Source of the DNA: Zonotrichia leucophrys gambelii
Lineage: Eukaryota; Chordata; Aves; Passeriformes; Passerellidae
Length of the DNA stretch: 64,000 nucleotides
NCBI RefSeq assembly: GCF_028769735.1
Contig: NC_088170.1
Span: forward strand, 45,862,585-45,926,584
Reading direction: 5' to 3'
Below, in pieces: positions 23,501 to 36,317 of this stretch. The notes beneath the pieces were generated by a model. It saw nothing but the letters and a program-made list of their open reading frames with translations. It was not told the origin of the DNA and searched no databases. Made by a program: the position numbers and the translations under genes. Position 1 is the stretch's first letter. The number at the start of each line of letters is the position of its first letter.

Positions 23501-26500
23501 TAGCTACCATACCAGAAAAGTCATAAGGATGCTGTTTTGTACTTAACAGACACTGAGAAGTCTGGTACCCATAGATCACAGCCAAATCAAACAATTCCTC
23601 CTGTGCTGAAGGTTCTTGTTATGTATCCAAAACTTATTTTGGTACAAAACAAACAATGCATAATTAACAAACGAGTATTTTCTCTAAGCTTGAGTCGTAG
23701 TTTTCAGACCTAAAATACTGACAGCCAGAAGTGAGACAAATGAGCTGGGTGACAGCAGAGCCAGAAGGGAACATGACTGTGGCCCAGGCACTCCACTGAA
23801 GGTTTCCAGGAGAGCTGACACAGAAATAGCCACAGCAAGGAAGAAATGGGACAAGACTAGTAGAGATAGTTGGAAGAAGAAATTGCCAAGGCCCCTTCCT
23901 CAAATTTATTCCCAGTCTACGCTGACTGAAGAGGCAATGGCAATGCTTAAGAGCCATCATTCTGGAGAAGCAGCAGTTTTTATTCAAGTTCTCATAACAA
24001 CCACATTATTATATGTCATCATTATAAAATATTTATTATGAAGTATTTGCATAACATCAAACATTTTATTGTGAAATTGTCAAGTATCAAATATTGTTAT
24101 TATATCAGGCAGAACTGTTAATTCTCTCTTTTGCTTATTTTGATTTTTAAAGTACCTTATGCTTACCTGCTTAAGTTCTGAATGCAGCAGTAGGACAAAG
24201 ACTTCTCATAATTATGTTAGAAGGATGACATCTGTGCTCATTTTATTTTACTGTGTTATTTACATCTCACAGGATTCCTGATGTACATTTAGCAGTTCTC
24301 AGTTCTGTCACTTTCTACCTTTTTCCATAAGTTCTGCTCCATGGCATAATTTGACTAGTTTTACATCCACAAAATTGAAATTACATCTTTGGAGGGTTTT
24401 TTTTCTGATCTTGAGACACTCAAACTATTTTAGCAGCCTGCTAAGGGCTCACAAAAATCAATCTCAGCTTCATGTCCAAAACATATTTGGACAGTCCTGC
24501 TTGTTGCAAGGAAGACAAAATTTGAGATTGTAAAAACAGGTAGTTGCTCACAAGGTAGCCTCCGGAATAAGAAAGCACTTACTGTGCTTGGCAGAAACTT
24601 AAAATGTGTAAGAGTTTTATAACTAACAGTGGATTGTGTAAACAAAACACACACGAATCCAGACCAAGCAGCTGGATAAGGTGACATACATTTATCTATC
24701 AGTTTGTTACTTGCTCCTGCCCCATGAAAAGTGTGATATACTCTCAATAGGCCAACTAAATTCCTCATTAGGCTGTAGCTTTCTGTTACACCTCACCTGA
24801 TGTGCCTGCAGGCACCAGCAGAGTGCTGGGGTCCTGCCATCCCCTGTGCTCCCAGCTGCACCCTCCCTCACTCTGGCAGACTATCCAAACCCAGCTAGAG
24901 GTGCTGATGCACTGTAAATACCTCCTTGCCAAAAAAGTGATTTGCTTCCAGCCAGATCAGCTCTCTCAATTGCTCATCAGAGAAGCTGTTACAAAGACAT
25001 GGGGGGAAGCACATGGCCAGAGCTGGATGAGCCCCAGAGCTGGCCTGGCCATGGTCAAGGTTCCCAGACAATTAAATTCTGCTCGATATGCTATTCTGAG
25101 TTTCCTGGATTACTTTAACATTTGGTAGGGTAGCTGTGCATACTCATATCCTACACAAAACCTGCTATTTGTAGCCTGCAGAGTGCTTTTTAAGGTTTTG
25201 CATAAGGCACACAAAAACATAAATGGTATTTTACAGAGGTTATTAACAAGCCAAATTTATGATGGCTCAGCAAACAATAAATCCACTACACAGACTAACC
25301 AAAAGATCCTAACTTGCTAGTTTAAGAGTCCATTCAGTACTTATCAACTAAATAGGTTTATTCTGGACCTTTGCCTCTCTGAAAAGAGGCATCTCCTCAT
25401 CAGCCCAGTTCCTTTCTATTTGGTCACTGTTTTGCTGGGAAACTCAAAAAGAGGCAAAGCACACTGATAATGACCACAGATTTCCATCATCTGTACAACC
25501 ATATTTGCATGTCAATTATGAGGCTGTTAACTGGCTGCTCAAAAAGAGCTAGAGGCAATATTTATCAATATAAATCCAAACACATCTTTGTAAGAATCAT
25601 GATGAAAACCAATGCAATTTTTCTAATGTTGCAGCTGCACTTTTCCTATCTACTAGGTTACATTTTTCAGATTAGATTGGGAAAGCAGGGACCAACATAA
25701 TTTGTGCCTACTTGACAGATACACTTTATCTCAGCCATTAAAGATGTATATTTAATAGGTGTATTAAATTACAGCAGTATTAGAGGCACTGCTATTCAAG
25801 CCCCAGCCAATTTGGCAGAATCAAGTCTTTGCAGAAGTGAAACAAAGGAATACTTTTCTTTGCATGCAAACACATTAAAGATCAACAATTTTCAGTCTTA
25901 AAGGCTTCCCCAGGAATTTTCTGAATGTAAACAAGCAAGAGTACACTTAAGCTCGAAGATACAAAAGCAATAGATTCAGTCCAACACTGAGCAACAGAGA
26001 GGTAGGAACAGCACGACTGCCACTGCTCATCCTTCATGCCACCAGGAAACCAAGGCTTTTCATCAAGAAAACAAGTTTGATGTGTTGCTTCTTGAAGCAC
26101 ATTTTAATTGCTCAGGTTGAGATAAAACTCATCCATATTTTTTAAAAAATAAAACAATATGTTTTCTAGAAACAACCACTGACAGCAGCTTAAAAGAAGT
26201 AACACTGCAGGCAATTATGGAATAAGTGATTTCCATGTCACCATGTCTGAAGCTGCAGAATCCATTACCTCAGATTCCTCAGAATATTGCTCACCATGTT
26301 ATGTTTCCAAACACTATCTCCAAAGAAGATTAAACTCAAAAACAAACAGCTGTCTCACATTCAAGAACATCACATATTTGCCTGGAAAAACACATTATTT
26401 TGGTATTTTACATATTTTCAGCATCTCTTACAATGCTTTTTTAATTAATTGGTGAAAAGAAATTGTCTTTGGATAATTAAATCATTATGAAAAGCTTAAC

Positions 26501-28762
26501 TTGTCTGTTGTCTTTTGTCTTCCAATTTAATCTGAAAAAAACTAATCAAAATTTAAGTGATTTAATTGAGCTTTCCAGTAATGAAAACAACCAGAGAATC
26601 TGTAATTTGACATGCTTACTATTACCACTGGCATATTTCACCAAGACAAATAAAATGGCAAAATATGTGCAGGCAGATATATCTGCCCTTACTTCACCTA
26701 TTTCACCTGGCAAGCAACAGGAATAAGACCATTTGTTCAACACAGCTGAGAACTTAGAACTAACGGCCCAATGAGAAAAGAGGATATCAATATGATGATG
26801 GTTTGACTTACAATCAGATAGTAATTTTTTTCTGATCGCGGTAGGTGGAAGAATAGAGGTTACAAATCCAACAGAGAACTGACATGTGCTTCTTACACTG
26901 AAACAGAAGAACAGGGATCCTCTGTTTTCCACCTTAGGATTTCCTCTGTTTTTGTCCTAAGCTTTACAGACCAAAAAAAAGGAAGGAAGCTGGGGGCAGG
27001 GGGCAAATGAAGAGGAACAGGGAAGAAACAGATAAGTTAAGAATGTTTAAGAAGTTTCCACTATTAGCCACGAATAACAGAGCAGCTCTGCCAACTGTTG
27101 TCCATTAAATTGTTTCAAAAATACAGACTCATATTTCTTCTTTATCAGACTAAGAAGAAACAATCTTAACACCAGAAGGAACACTTCTAAATCCCCTGCA
27201 AAGACACAAACTGCATGTCAAGCTCTGTATTCTCTTTGTACTGACAGGCCTAGTACAGACATGAAGAAAGGAACCATGCAGCCTAGGAAAAGAGGCATAT
27301 TCCTCAAAGTTACAAAATATTATCCAACTTTATTTCTTATCAAAACTACCATTATCACTTACCAAAAAATAGCATTTACAGCCTGTGGCCCATCTCTGTC
27401 CTGCTTAGTTTCAAGCAGCATACCTCAGAGCTTCACCTATATGTCTGAGAGTGCTCCTCAGAGCTTTATCACTATGAACCACAGAATCCATAGGTACCTC
27501 TGCTGACATTTAAGTCACCCCATGCTATATTTTTCTCCAAAAGATAAGATAATGCACTTAAAACCCAATAGCCATCTTCACACAGGGCTTTTCTCAGAAG
27601 AAAAAAAGTTAATAGTCTTTATTTTATAGGTAACATCACCTACAGAAGTATGAATGCTACCTTACAAAAACACAACTACTGCACACTTATATAGTCTATA
27701 ACACAACTCCTGCTGGATCAAGGATATAGCTGTTACCCATTAGGTTTCTATAATAAAAACAATGAAATAATAGAAGATTGCACTCAGGGCATGGGACAAA
27801 ACAAAGCATCACAAGTACTGGTGTATCCTGTCCCAACCTGCCCAACATCTTGTACATACTCACTTCACTACACTACTCAGGAGAAAAGCTAAAATAAGAC
27901 TTTATGGAGTAATCATTTAATTTCTGCACTGTAACCTGTAATTAAAGAGTTGCAAAAGAATAAAAAAAATATTATGTAGTAAATTATTTATGATAATAAA
28001 ACAAAATGCCTTGCTCTAAAAACAATGAAGGAGAATTCCATCATTTCTATTATGGAAGAGTCCCTATTACACAGTTATAATGCCTTGTCCACAGTGTATG
28101 TAGATTCTCACTTACTACATGGTAAGTATTCATGAAAATGCTTCAGTATAGACCCTTATTTTTCACTTCTAAATAAAACTCAGAAATCATCATTTCAGTA
28201 CAAACAACAACAAAATTCAAATCAAGAAATCCCAAGCAACGGATTTCAAATGGCAGCACATTTCTTCTCTGCTACAGAAAGGACTGAACAAGCACATGAT
28301 TTAGCTACTGACTGCATTAGACCAGCCACCACCACCTTCCAGAGCCTTGAAAGCACAAAAACACACACTTGAAATCCAGTAACACAAAAAGCAGAACTGA
28401 AATAAATTTATTCCTCAAACAACTTAACTAAGGCTTGGTAATTAACAGCTCCATTTTCAGTTTTATTACCTCATCTACTAGTGTGGTTTTGTAAACAAAA
28501 CCTATAAAGAAAACAAAATTCTTTGTACTGAGTAAACACACCTTACTCACTTTTAGTTGAAGTGATTTCAGTAGTTACTATTAAAGTAGATAAATAATTG
28601 CATTTGAATAAAAAAAAAAAAAAATCAGTTGACTTGGTTCCTTAACTGGAGAAAAATGAAAGGTGCAATCAGTATCAGCAAGGGGGTTTTTCCTACAGTA
28701 AGACTTTTGATTTTTTTAATACTGCAAAACTAATTTTTATCCTACTTTCTTATTCCAAACAA

Positions 28763-28797
<35 letters not shown>

Positions 28798-31700
28798 AAG
28801 CACAATGCGTTACAGATTGCAAAATCCAAGCTTGTTTCTTTGTCCCTATAGCGTAGGTGACTTTCACAGCTCCCCTATTCACCCATGAGCATCTGGAAGT
28901 TAGATCAGCACTATTTCTAAACAAAACATTTCAGGTGCCCAAAAATGCAAAGTTGACAAGTTACCGTATCATCTTTAAACTATATAACTGGGAACATAAA
29001 TTCTGAGTAACCAGAAAAATGCATTATAAAGAGAAACTCAAGCAGCTGACTTTGGTCTCTTGTCACAGTAAAGATCTGAAAAACACATTCCTTTAAACAT
29101 AGAAATGCTAACTAATGGCAAATCATTGTGGCATCCAAGCATCTTTGGTTGCTTATCATGCTGTGCTTCTCATAAAAAGATCTGCTTCTGCTAGTGACTA
29201 CAGTTCCTAAATTTCATCTCTCAAACCTGTCAAGCAGGGCGCTTCCAACAGGCATGTGAGAGAAGGGAAATTTGGGAGTCAGTGTGGCTGACAAATGGAA
29301 TAAATAGCATCAAAGAGAAGTGCCATTCAGTAAAGAGAAGAAGCAGAAATCATCAGCTGACAACTACAGGATGGAAGGAGGGCTGTCTAGACAAGCGTGT
29401 TCCGGAACAGGATCTGAGGGATTGATCAGCAGCTCCCCGCTGAACCTGACTCAGTGCAGCGCTGCTGCAACAGCTCTGAAACAAATGGCACACCAGAGTG
29501 ACAAGCAGACAGGACACAGCACCTAAAGCACACACTAAGATTCTCATGCTTCACCTGAGAAAGTTTCCCTGCCCAGTTTTGAACATGGATCAATTGGTGA
29601 TAGATAAGAACAGTTCATTTACAAGGAAAGAATGAAATAACTGGAGCTACTTCGTACAAAGAAAAGTCCTGGCAAGTCTTCATGTATACCTAATTTTACA
29701 TTCAAGAGGAAAACTGAGTGCTCAACACTTACTAGGTAGTGTAATTGCTAAGTATTGACTACAGAAGTTGCTGATGATCTGCTTTCAGCATTTTAAAAAA
29801 CATATTGGCAAACATGCTCCAGAAGTGACAGCTAGAATTGACCTGGCCTTGAGAAAGCAGTATAGATTAAATCTCTCAAAACTCTTCCTAAACATTTTTC
29901 TACATTTCTGTTGATCATCTTCAGGAAAAAAGCAACTTGAAAAGCAATCCTCTGTATTACATTATGCTAGAAGCTTTTAAGACATATTAAATGCATGTGA
30001 CAAATAAATAGAGACATTTCCCACCAGGTTAGTCACCTGGCTTCCAAATCACTGGGAAGTGGATGATGGTCACCTCAAAGTCATTCTGCCCAGCTCCTCA
30101 CAAACAGATAGCAAGAAAATGAAGAAAAGCAAAAGGTTACTCAATGATGTACAGTTCCATGCAAAAAAAAATCCCACAGTAACAAAAGAAATTCCATGAA
30201 ATTGAAGCAAGACTTCTGCATTTCAACCGTTCTGTGAAAAACCAGGCTTTGATGGGTTACCAAGTTTGTTTCCTTGTACTTTCACAGAACCAACAAATCC
30301 AGTTAAAAGAAAAAAAACCACACACAAAAAAAACCCCAAAACACAAAGTCTTTAAAAGCCAAAGAAATGAAGTAACACATTCCCCAAGGGTGCAAACTGT
30401 CTGCTCAAAGTGCCTTGTCTCAGTTGCTGAATACATTAAAGTGTCACAAATGATCCAAGCAGTCAAATGCTCTCCTCAGGATTTTCCCCAATCCCAAAAC
30501 TCAAATTATAGAGAACTTTATAGTACAAAACCTACATACTGAATTACACTCAAATTTGTAATTAGCTGGGAACTATGGAACATCATAGAAAATATTGTAC
30601 AAGGCTGCAAACATGAAACCCAATTTTATTCTGAAGTTTCCTTTCTGGGTGCAGGTTAGGGAAGCAGAGAGATGAGTCAATGGCAGACACTCTTGCAGCA
30701 GTGCAAAAGCTGCTGAGATCTGCATGGTAGGAGTCCAGTACCCAATTATAGCTGCCTTGACAGAGAAGTTAGTGACTCCATCTCATGCTGCCCGAGTGTG
30801 CAGAAACAACCACACATTACATTAGCCTATGTTAGATTAAAAAAAACAAACAAAATCTCCTTTTCCACAGGGAGAACACAGTCTCACCTTCATGGCTTAC
30901 ATCATTTAATTCACCATTGTTCTATCACATTTTAGATAAACCCAGCCCAGCTAGTAGCCTCACAAGTCCAACAGTGAGAATTGTGGTGAAAAACCCTCAA
31001 TACAGCGAAAGAGGAAGAAAGAGTGACATCAGTATACAGCTAACCATGAAATCACCACCAGAAATTTTCCTCAGTAGCCCCAGATATGTAGAGAATAGGA
31101 AAAAATTGGGTCTCTGAAGGACACTATATATCATGCTAACAAGCCAGCCAGCTCTGAGCTGTCCTTGGGAAATAGTGAAGACATTAAAAACATTGCAGAG
31201 CCATAAGGAAGTCTACAGATTTTTGGAGGCAGCTTTTTTAAATTAGTTTTAAAACCTTGATTTAGCCTTATTTCACCACCTAATTTGCCTGGTCTAAGAC
31301 TATTCTTATGACCCAAAATTACTTAAGAATCTCAACTTCACGTTCTGTACTCCAACAGAACACAGTCAGCAGGTTTTTTTGCCCAAAAGCTGCAAGTTGA
31401 GATAATTCCAATTTTTAAACACATTGAAAGTTACTGCTTATATAAAAGACTAGAAAAAGTACCACCTTTATTTGACTGACATACTAAATTGATATAAAAG
31501 CCTCCATGACAAATGTGTCGTATGTCAAAAAGTTCCTATAGAAAATGTGTGGGTCTCTGATCTCAGAGAGCTGGAACTGGGGGAATATTTTATAATGGTC
31601 TCCCACTGTCCCAGTGAGGCAAAGGCAGCACTGGTGTCCTGCCAGCCTCATTCTTGGAGCCCCATGGTACCTCACCTCCACTTGGTTTCGAGTCACCAGC

Positions 31701-32880
31701 CATACAAACAGTTACAAGCTGTAACTAGAAAGCAAAAATCACCCTTCAACTGCCCCCATTCAAATGAACCCACAAATACATTATATTTTGCCCTGCCTTA
31801 ACTCCCAATAGTTATTTAGACAACTTGATAGAAGTTTTGGATATAGCCCATTTTCCGTGAATGTATTAGTCTGAGACAAAAATGCAAAGTGAATTCCACA
31901 TAGAAATGTGAGGCACAATTAATGGAGAGGAATGGAGGAAATAAGGCTTGATTAAGACTTTATTTGTATTGTTTGAAGAGGCACACAGGAAAAGCAAATG
32001 AAGTGTTTATGTTTAACAAAACACATTATACCATGCTATTGACAGAGCTACTGTTGAGCTAAACAAACCAAGTTCATTTACAGTAAAGTTAGTGCAGCCA
32101 GAAAGGGGATTGCAGCATGGAGATAAGGATATCTTTGCTACCTTTCAACAGGACTGCTAGCAAGACTAGTTTGGCTGCAACTCAGAACAGGACACAAGCC
32201 AATTGATGTGGCTTTTGTCTATGTGCAAGTCAATACTGCTCCTGTGATCAACTAATAGGCCTCTGTCTTTTTCCTCCTTTGAACCTCAGCTTACAGCACA
32301 AAGCCATTTGAACCTTACACTTCTCCATCTATAAACTAGGAGATGCCCAAACTTCATGGCCCTCTCAGAAAGGCACGTTTATGGCTTAACCACACTAAAA
32401 ATATCAATCACTATTTCAGCTTGGCAGAGTTAAAACGGTATATTTTGCCATACAGCACCCGGAATACCATTCTGCTTATAAATTGATACATTCAGCAACC
32501 ATTTTTAATTAGTCTCCTTAATTAATCTTTCCACCTTAATCCAAAAAATGCCTTCCAGAGAAATGCTGAGAAACTTTGTGCTCAGTGAAAAGGGTAAATC
32601 ACCTACTTTGCAAAAAACACAACTGCACCCTTACAGATTCAGGTAAATCAAAGAAAACACATGATATGGCAACATGCAGATCTGGTGAGACAAAAAGAAA
32701 AACAGATATCCTGAATATAGAGGATGAAACAGAATTTCTATCTTTACTCCAAACAGCAGCTACAAAGTAATTATTTAGTCCAGTGATTTATGCATTACAG
32801 CTAAAATTTTCTAGTACACACCAACCAGTAAAAGTCACTTTTGAAAGCTACACTAACTGCTTTGCTGCCTGCAGAGCATC
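20577..32880. other. DOCK4 intron 1, middle stretch
   Basis: AT-rich intron with no recognisable exon or large repeat. It contains poly(A) runs (28609-28624 and a run of about 30 A at 28764-28793). A somewhat GC-richer patch at about 29380-29530 carries a few CpGs. The open frames are short and unconvincing. Confidence 0.65.
28764..28793. repeat. poly(A)30 tract
   Basis: About 30 consecutive A on plus. It could be a retroposon tail, but I see no recognisable element body to its left and no target duplication. A simple homopolymer is the plainer reading, and its length is likely to vary between individuals or assemblies. Confidence 0.9.
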
Positions 32881-32884
32881 CAAA

Positions 32885-33015
32885 GCTAGGCAATCTTAAA
32901 TTATTCATCTTAACAAAGCATTTGATGATTGTTCTAAACAATATTGGTCATTGGTTGGACTCTATGATATTGGAGGTCTTTTCCAACCTAAATGAATCTG
33001 TGATTCTCTTGGGTT
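32885..33015 (+). mobile_element. CR1 3'-end fragment, sense
   Basis: Contains GGTTGGACTCTATGATATTG, then TTTTCCAACCTAAATGAATC and the TGTGATTCTC ending, the standard 3' terminus of avian CR1. The 5' limit is uncertain. Confidence 0.85.
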
Positions 33016-35019
33016 CTGAACTCACATAGATCAGTATATGGTATTCATGCAAGCCAAATCCATTTGACATCTACCACATTTAAACATTATTAACAGCAAA
33101 AAATAATCTTACCTCTCCTACCCTTTAATCAGCATCCTTTGTGCTAAATACTCCACATAACTGACCTCAGGATCCTTGGTACAATGCCACCACAGGTGAA
33201 GGTGTGACTCAAAACATACGCAATTTCAAAGTGAAATATACAGGCTTAACCTTCTGTTGTGAAAATACAGATATCCAAACCCAAACAAAGCAAGTTCTCA
33301 ATATTGGAGAAATATTCCTATTTCACTTTTAGCATCCTGATGGATAATACAACATAACTGACAAAATCTGCAGCCTTGGAAATAAAAACACACAACTGTA
33401 GTATAAAAGGTGGCATACAAATTTGCAGTAGTGTTTTCCTCACAGCAGCATGAATGTCTACCATGAAATGAACAAGCAGTGTGTCTGCCTATTAGTAAAT
33501 TAACTGTGAGTTAAGCAACACGCTCAGTGAAAAAAAAAAAAATCAACCAGACATTATCAATAGCTAGCAGGCAGAAGTTAAAAAAATTATAGAAGAGAAT
33601 GCTGTGACTTGTATTACCTGTCCCTCAAAGTGGGACCAGTCAGGCTGTGCCAGTGAGCAGCAGCCACCTGGTACCAGCAACCCTTCAGTGCAACCAGGTG
33701 GCTCTTGTCTGGTTATTCATCCATTTTGGCATCACAGTAGAAATGTGCAGCACACAGCATGTGCTGCAGAATTCAGACTGAAAATGCAGATGAGGTCTGA
33801 TGTTGATGCAAGTCCTGAGCTCTTTGCATAAAGGATGCATATGCTTGCTTCAACTAATCAGGATTCTCAAAGGCGTTTCCTAACACACCCATTTTTCCAG
33901 AGCAGATAAACATACAAGTATGAAAATAGCTGTTTGGAAATGTAATAATTCTATCAGCAAAAAAACCCAAGAACACATAAGTTGGTCTATGGTGCAAAAT
34001 GCAAGTTTGATTTATGAGGTTCACTTCACATAAAGTTTAAACAATTATGCAGCAAGATACAAGCCCTCCTCCTGCCTCCCCTCCACGGCTATGTTGTACA
34101 ATAGCTTACAGGGTAATTGGGTGTGAATATTTTGCAGACAGCACTCATCACACAGGTGAGTGAGCACACAGCATAAAAAGCAGTCCAAGAGAAAAATTAA
34201 ATTTCTTTAGGTTAGTATTTCAACATTTTGCAATAGTCATATTGAACTATAATATCATTCCCATCCAAGGGGTACAGAGAAATCAATTTGAACAGTGGCT
34301 TTTTGTTACTATCTTGAATAGCCTTTGGAAGCCAAATCACAGAAAACCAGGAAATGAATTTAAATAAGAATACGCATCGTTTGGGTGACTATATTATATT
34401 TGCACAAATAAAGACAATCTTTGTAGCGGGCCACATTTTCTGGTTGATGCAAAGGAAGCTCTCTGTTGAGAAATTGCAACTGTATCTCTTTAGCAGGAGT
34501 AAGATTTCAGTGGCACCAGCTGTGGTAAGCAAGGTAGAGCTGAAGAGCAATTCAATTCACCTCTAAGTACCAGAAAAGGGTTACTAAACGTAGAAAAGCT
34601 TACTTAAGGGATATCTCTTAATTGTTTAGCAACGATGAGATAGTTATTCAAATAGGGGGAACAGTTTAATCTGGTTTTTTCAGTATAAGAAAGATAGTGG
34701 TTTTTAGCTCATATATGGGAGCAGGGGGAGAATGCTTTCAGTTGTGAAATAGCACACTAGGATCAAAAATAAAAATAAACAAGAAACAGACAGAGAGGAG
34801 GGCTGCAGCTTGAAATACTTGACGGCTAATATCCAGCATGCCATTCCAGGGAGTCCCAGAGTGATTTTTAAGCCTCTTGCCATCCTTGTAAAGAAAGGCG
34901 GGTGGCAGGATTAATCAATATCTTGCAACCCAGCTGTGACCCGACAAATAAAGAAGTCAAGAAAAAAAAAAATCCCATCGGTGATCTGTGTCATTTAGCA
35001 TTCGGAGGACGGCAACATC
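33016..35019. other. DOCK4 intron 1 adjoining the CpG island
   Basis: AT-rich intron grading into the island. It includes a run of A near 33529-33541. A patch at 33604-33830 with higher GC has no identity I recognise. No exon is seen. Confidence 0.6.
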
Positions 35020-35080
35020 TGGGCTCAACTCCAGATGGGACGGAGCGGCCCCGCGCTCTCGGCTCGCCACAGCGCTGCTA

Positions 35081-35095
35081 TACACACACACACAA
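35081..35095. repeat. short (AC)n microsatellite
   Basis: TACACACACACACA inside the CpG island, about six to seven dinucleotides. It lies in DOCK4 intron 1, roughly 0.8 kb from coding exon 1. Confidence 0.8.
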
Positions 35096-35905
35096 AGGAG
35101 GGCTCCGCGCTCCTCCCGCTTTTCTCCAACACGAACAACTCCGCGTTCAAACGCGACGTAAACACACGGAGAGCTGCCTACTACGCCGGCAGGTCTGTCC
35201 AACAGTTGAGCGACCCCCGTGTCAGAGGGGGCTATTGTCCGGGACCAGCGGCCGGCGCTCACCGGGTGTTGGCGTAGGCGGTGCCAAGAAAAATAAAATC
35301 ACTGCGAGCCTCTCCGACCGTTCCGCAAGCCAAACCCGCGGGCTTCAGAGCCCTGCACCGGGCAGAGGGGAGCGAACAGGCGAGGCAGCGCGGCTCCCAC
35401 AAGCGACACTTTGTCTGGCTTCCAGCGAAGCAGCGACAAAACCCCCGACGCGCGAACAATGCCCGCGGCCCCGTCGCCGCTCCTTGCCGAGCCGGACACC
35501 GTCTCCCACCGGGTCTCCGCTCTCAGCGATGTTTTTTAGGCTGCTTTGTTCCCCGTGAAACGCCAGCCTTTTCACCCAGCGCCGGCGGGGAGAACCGAGC
35601 GCCCGCCTGGGAGACTGGGGACCGGCCCCTGCCCCATCCCCTGGCAGCAGCGGGAGACGCCGGAGCCGCGGCTGGGGCATCGGCCGCTCTTTGTTGTGCC
35701 CCCGGGAAGGGGCCGCACCCCCGTGCCCCGACGGGACCTGGGCTCCCAGCGCAGCGCCCACACGGGCAGGGCGCTGCCTTCGCTCCAGCGGCAGAGACGG
35801 CAGCAGCGCCCCGCGGGGCGAGCCCGCTGTGCCCAGGATGCGCTCCCCGCCGGCAGCGCCGCTCCTCGCCCCCGCGCTGCCCCGCTCGCCTTCTCTTGCA
35901 CTCAC

Positions 35906-35942
35906 CCACGCCGTACTTCTCGTGCTCCGTGGGTATCCACAT
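35906..35942 (-). CDS. DOCK4: DOCK4 coding exon 1 (N-terminus of dedicator of cytokinesis 4)
   Basis: Read on minus, this 37-nt exon encodes MWIPTEHEKYGV plus the first base of the next codon, followed by a consensus donor GG|GTGAGT. The dozen residues match the known N-terminus of DOCK4; the next residue in the family is also Val, which fits a codon beginning with the G left at the exon end. DOCK4 is a large DOCK-B guanine nucleotide exchange factor for Rac (also linked to Rap1), with an N-terminal SH3 domain, a membrane-binding DHR1 and a catalytic DHR2, acting in the cytoplasm and at membranes in migration, Wnt signalling and dendrite growth. Only the residues before the SH3 domain are here. 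The start codon has A at -3. The gene is divergent from ZNF277 and shares its CpG island. Confidence 0.93.
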
Positions 35943-36100
35943 GCTCGCGGCGTGCGAGCGCCCGTTCCCCCGCCAGCCCCTCCGCCGGGAGCGGCGCTGG
36001 CCGGCAAGCGCGTCCGCTGCCCGGGGCTCCCGCCGCGCTCAGCCGCGGCTGCCCGGCCCCAGCGGCGAAGGCATTGTTCGGGCGGGCGGACTGACTGACT
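35943..36100 (-). other. DOCK4: DOCK4 5' UTR (predicted)
   Basis: This is the interval between the DOCK4 start codon and the predicted transcription start near 36096-36100. It is very GC-rich. The upstream limit rests on the TATA-like box at 36123-36128 and initiator-like TCAGTC repeats at about 28-32 nt downstream of it. The leader contains one upstream ATG (36072-36074) with its own in-frame stop. The start site is inferred, and CpG-island promoters often start at several positions. Confidence 0.55.
36039..36074 (-). other. upstream ORF in DOCK4 leader (11 codons plus stop)
   Basis: On minus, an ATG at 36074-36072 with A at -3 opens an 11-residue frame, MPSPLGPGSRG, closed by TGA at 36041-36039. 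It ends about 96 nt before the DOCK4 ATG, leaving room for reinitiation. If transcription starts near 36100 the uORF is in the mRNA; if it starts downstream of 36074 it is absent. No function is implied by the peptide itself. Confidence 0.4.
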
Positions 36101-36122
36101 GAAGCGCGCTCGCCGCCAGCCA

Positions 36123-36128
36123 CTTATA
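36123..36128 (-). promoter_or_regulatory. TATA-like box for DOCK4
   Basis: On minus the sequence reads AATATAAGTGG, giving a TATAAG core inside otherwise GC-rich DNA. Three overlapping TCAGTC initiator-like motifs lie at 36090-36102, with candidate +1 adenines at 36100, 36096 and 36092. The distance of 28-32 nt from the first T of the TATA core to the first two adenines is the canonical TATA-to-start spacing. Functional use is inferred. Confidence 0.5.
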
Positions 36129-36150
36129 TTCCCCGTCCCGCTGCACGCCG

Positions 36151-36217
36151 GGGAACGTAGTGCCTCGATGCGGCCGCGCCCCTCGCCGCCCGCGGCCGCG
36201 GAGAGACTACGAGCCCC
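36151..36217. promoter_or_regulatory. two ACTAC-type (ZNF143/SIX5-like) motifs
   Basis: On minus, 36161-36151 reads ACTACGTTCCC. On plus, 36206-36217 reads ACTACGAGCCCC. Both resemble the ACTACAA-N-TCCC motif bound by ZNF143 and associated with SIX5 at housekeeping and bidirectional promoters. They differ from it at one or more positions. They lie between the two gene starts and point in opposite directions. Occupancy is not shown by sequence. Confidence 0.3.
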
Positions 36218-36317
36218 GTCTGGCCCCGCGCTCCCCGCCGGGGCGGAGCGGAGCGGGGCGGGGCGCGGCTCCCGGGGCCGCCCCGCGCCGGGCGGGCCGA
36301 GCGGCGGCCGTGGCGGC

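Larger units (their letters stand above)
1..35905 (-). other. DOCK4: DOCK4 intron 1 (5'-proximal part; continues beyond left edge)
   Basis: The minus-strand splice donor following DOCK4 coding exon 1 (GG|GTGAGT, read on minus at 35906/35905) opens an intron that fills the rest of the window to the left. I looked through the translated frames for the SH3-encoding residues expected to follow the first exon and saw none, so exon 2 lies outside. A very long first intron is expected for DOCK4. The sequence is AT-rich, with short spurious frames and scattered repeats listed separately. The absence of coding exons is by inspection, not by alignment. Confidence 0.85.

Noticed and set aside
24161..24170. 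Second possible recursive splice site on minus (CAG|GTAAGC)
   Set aside because: The upstream sequence is not a convincing pyrimidine tract.
1..35905. Search for DOCK4 exon 2 (SH3 domain)
   Set aside because: No frame with the expected SH3 sequence following VV at a phase-1 acceptor was seen. The exon is presumed beyond the window.
34902..36102. 218- and 273-codon open frames on plus in the CpG island
   Set aside because: Same cause: low stop density in GC-rich sequence. No recognisable domain, and they lie antisense to the DOCK4 first exon and intron.
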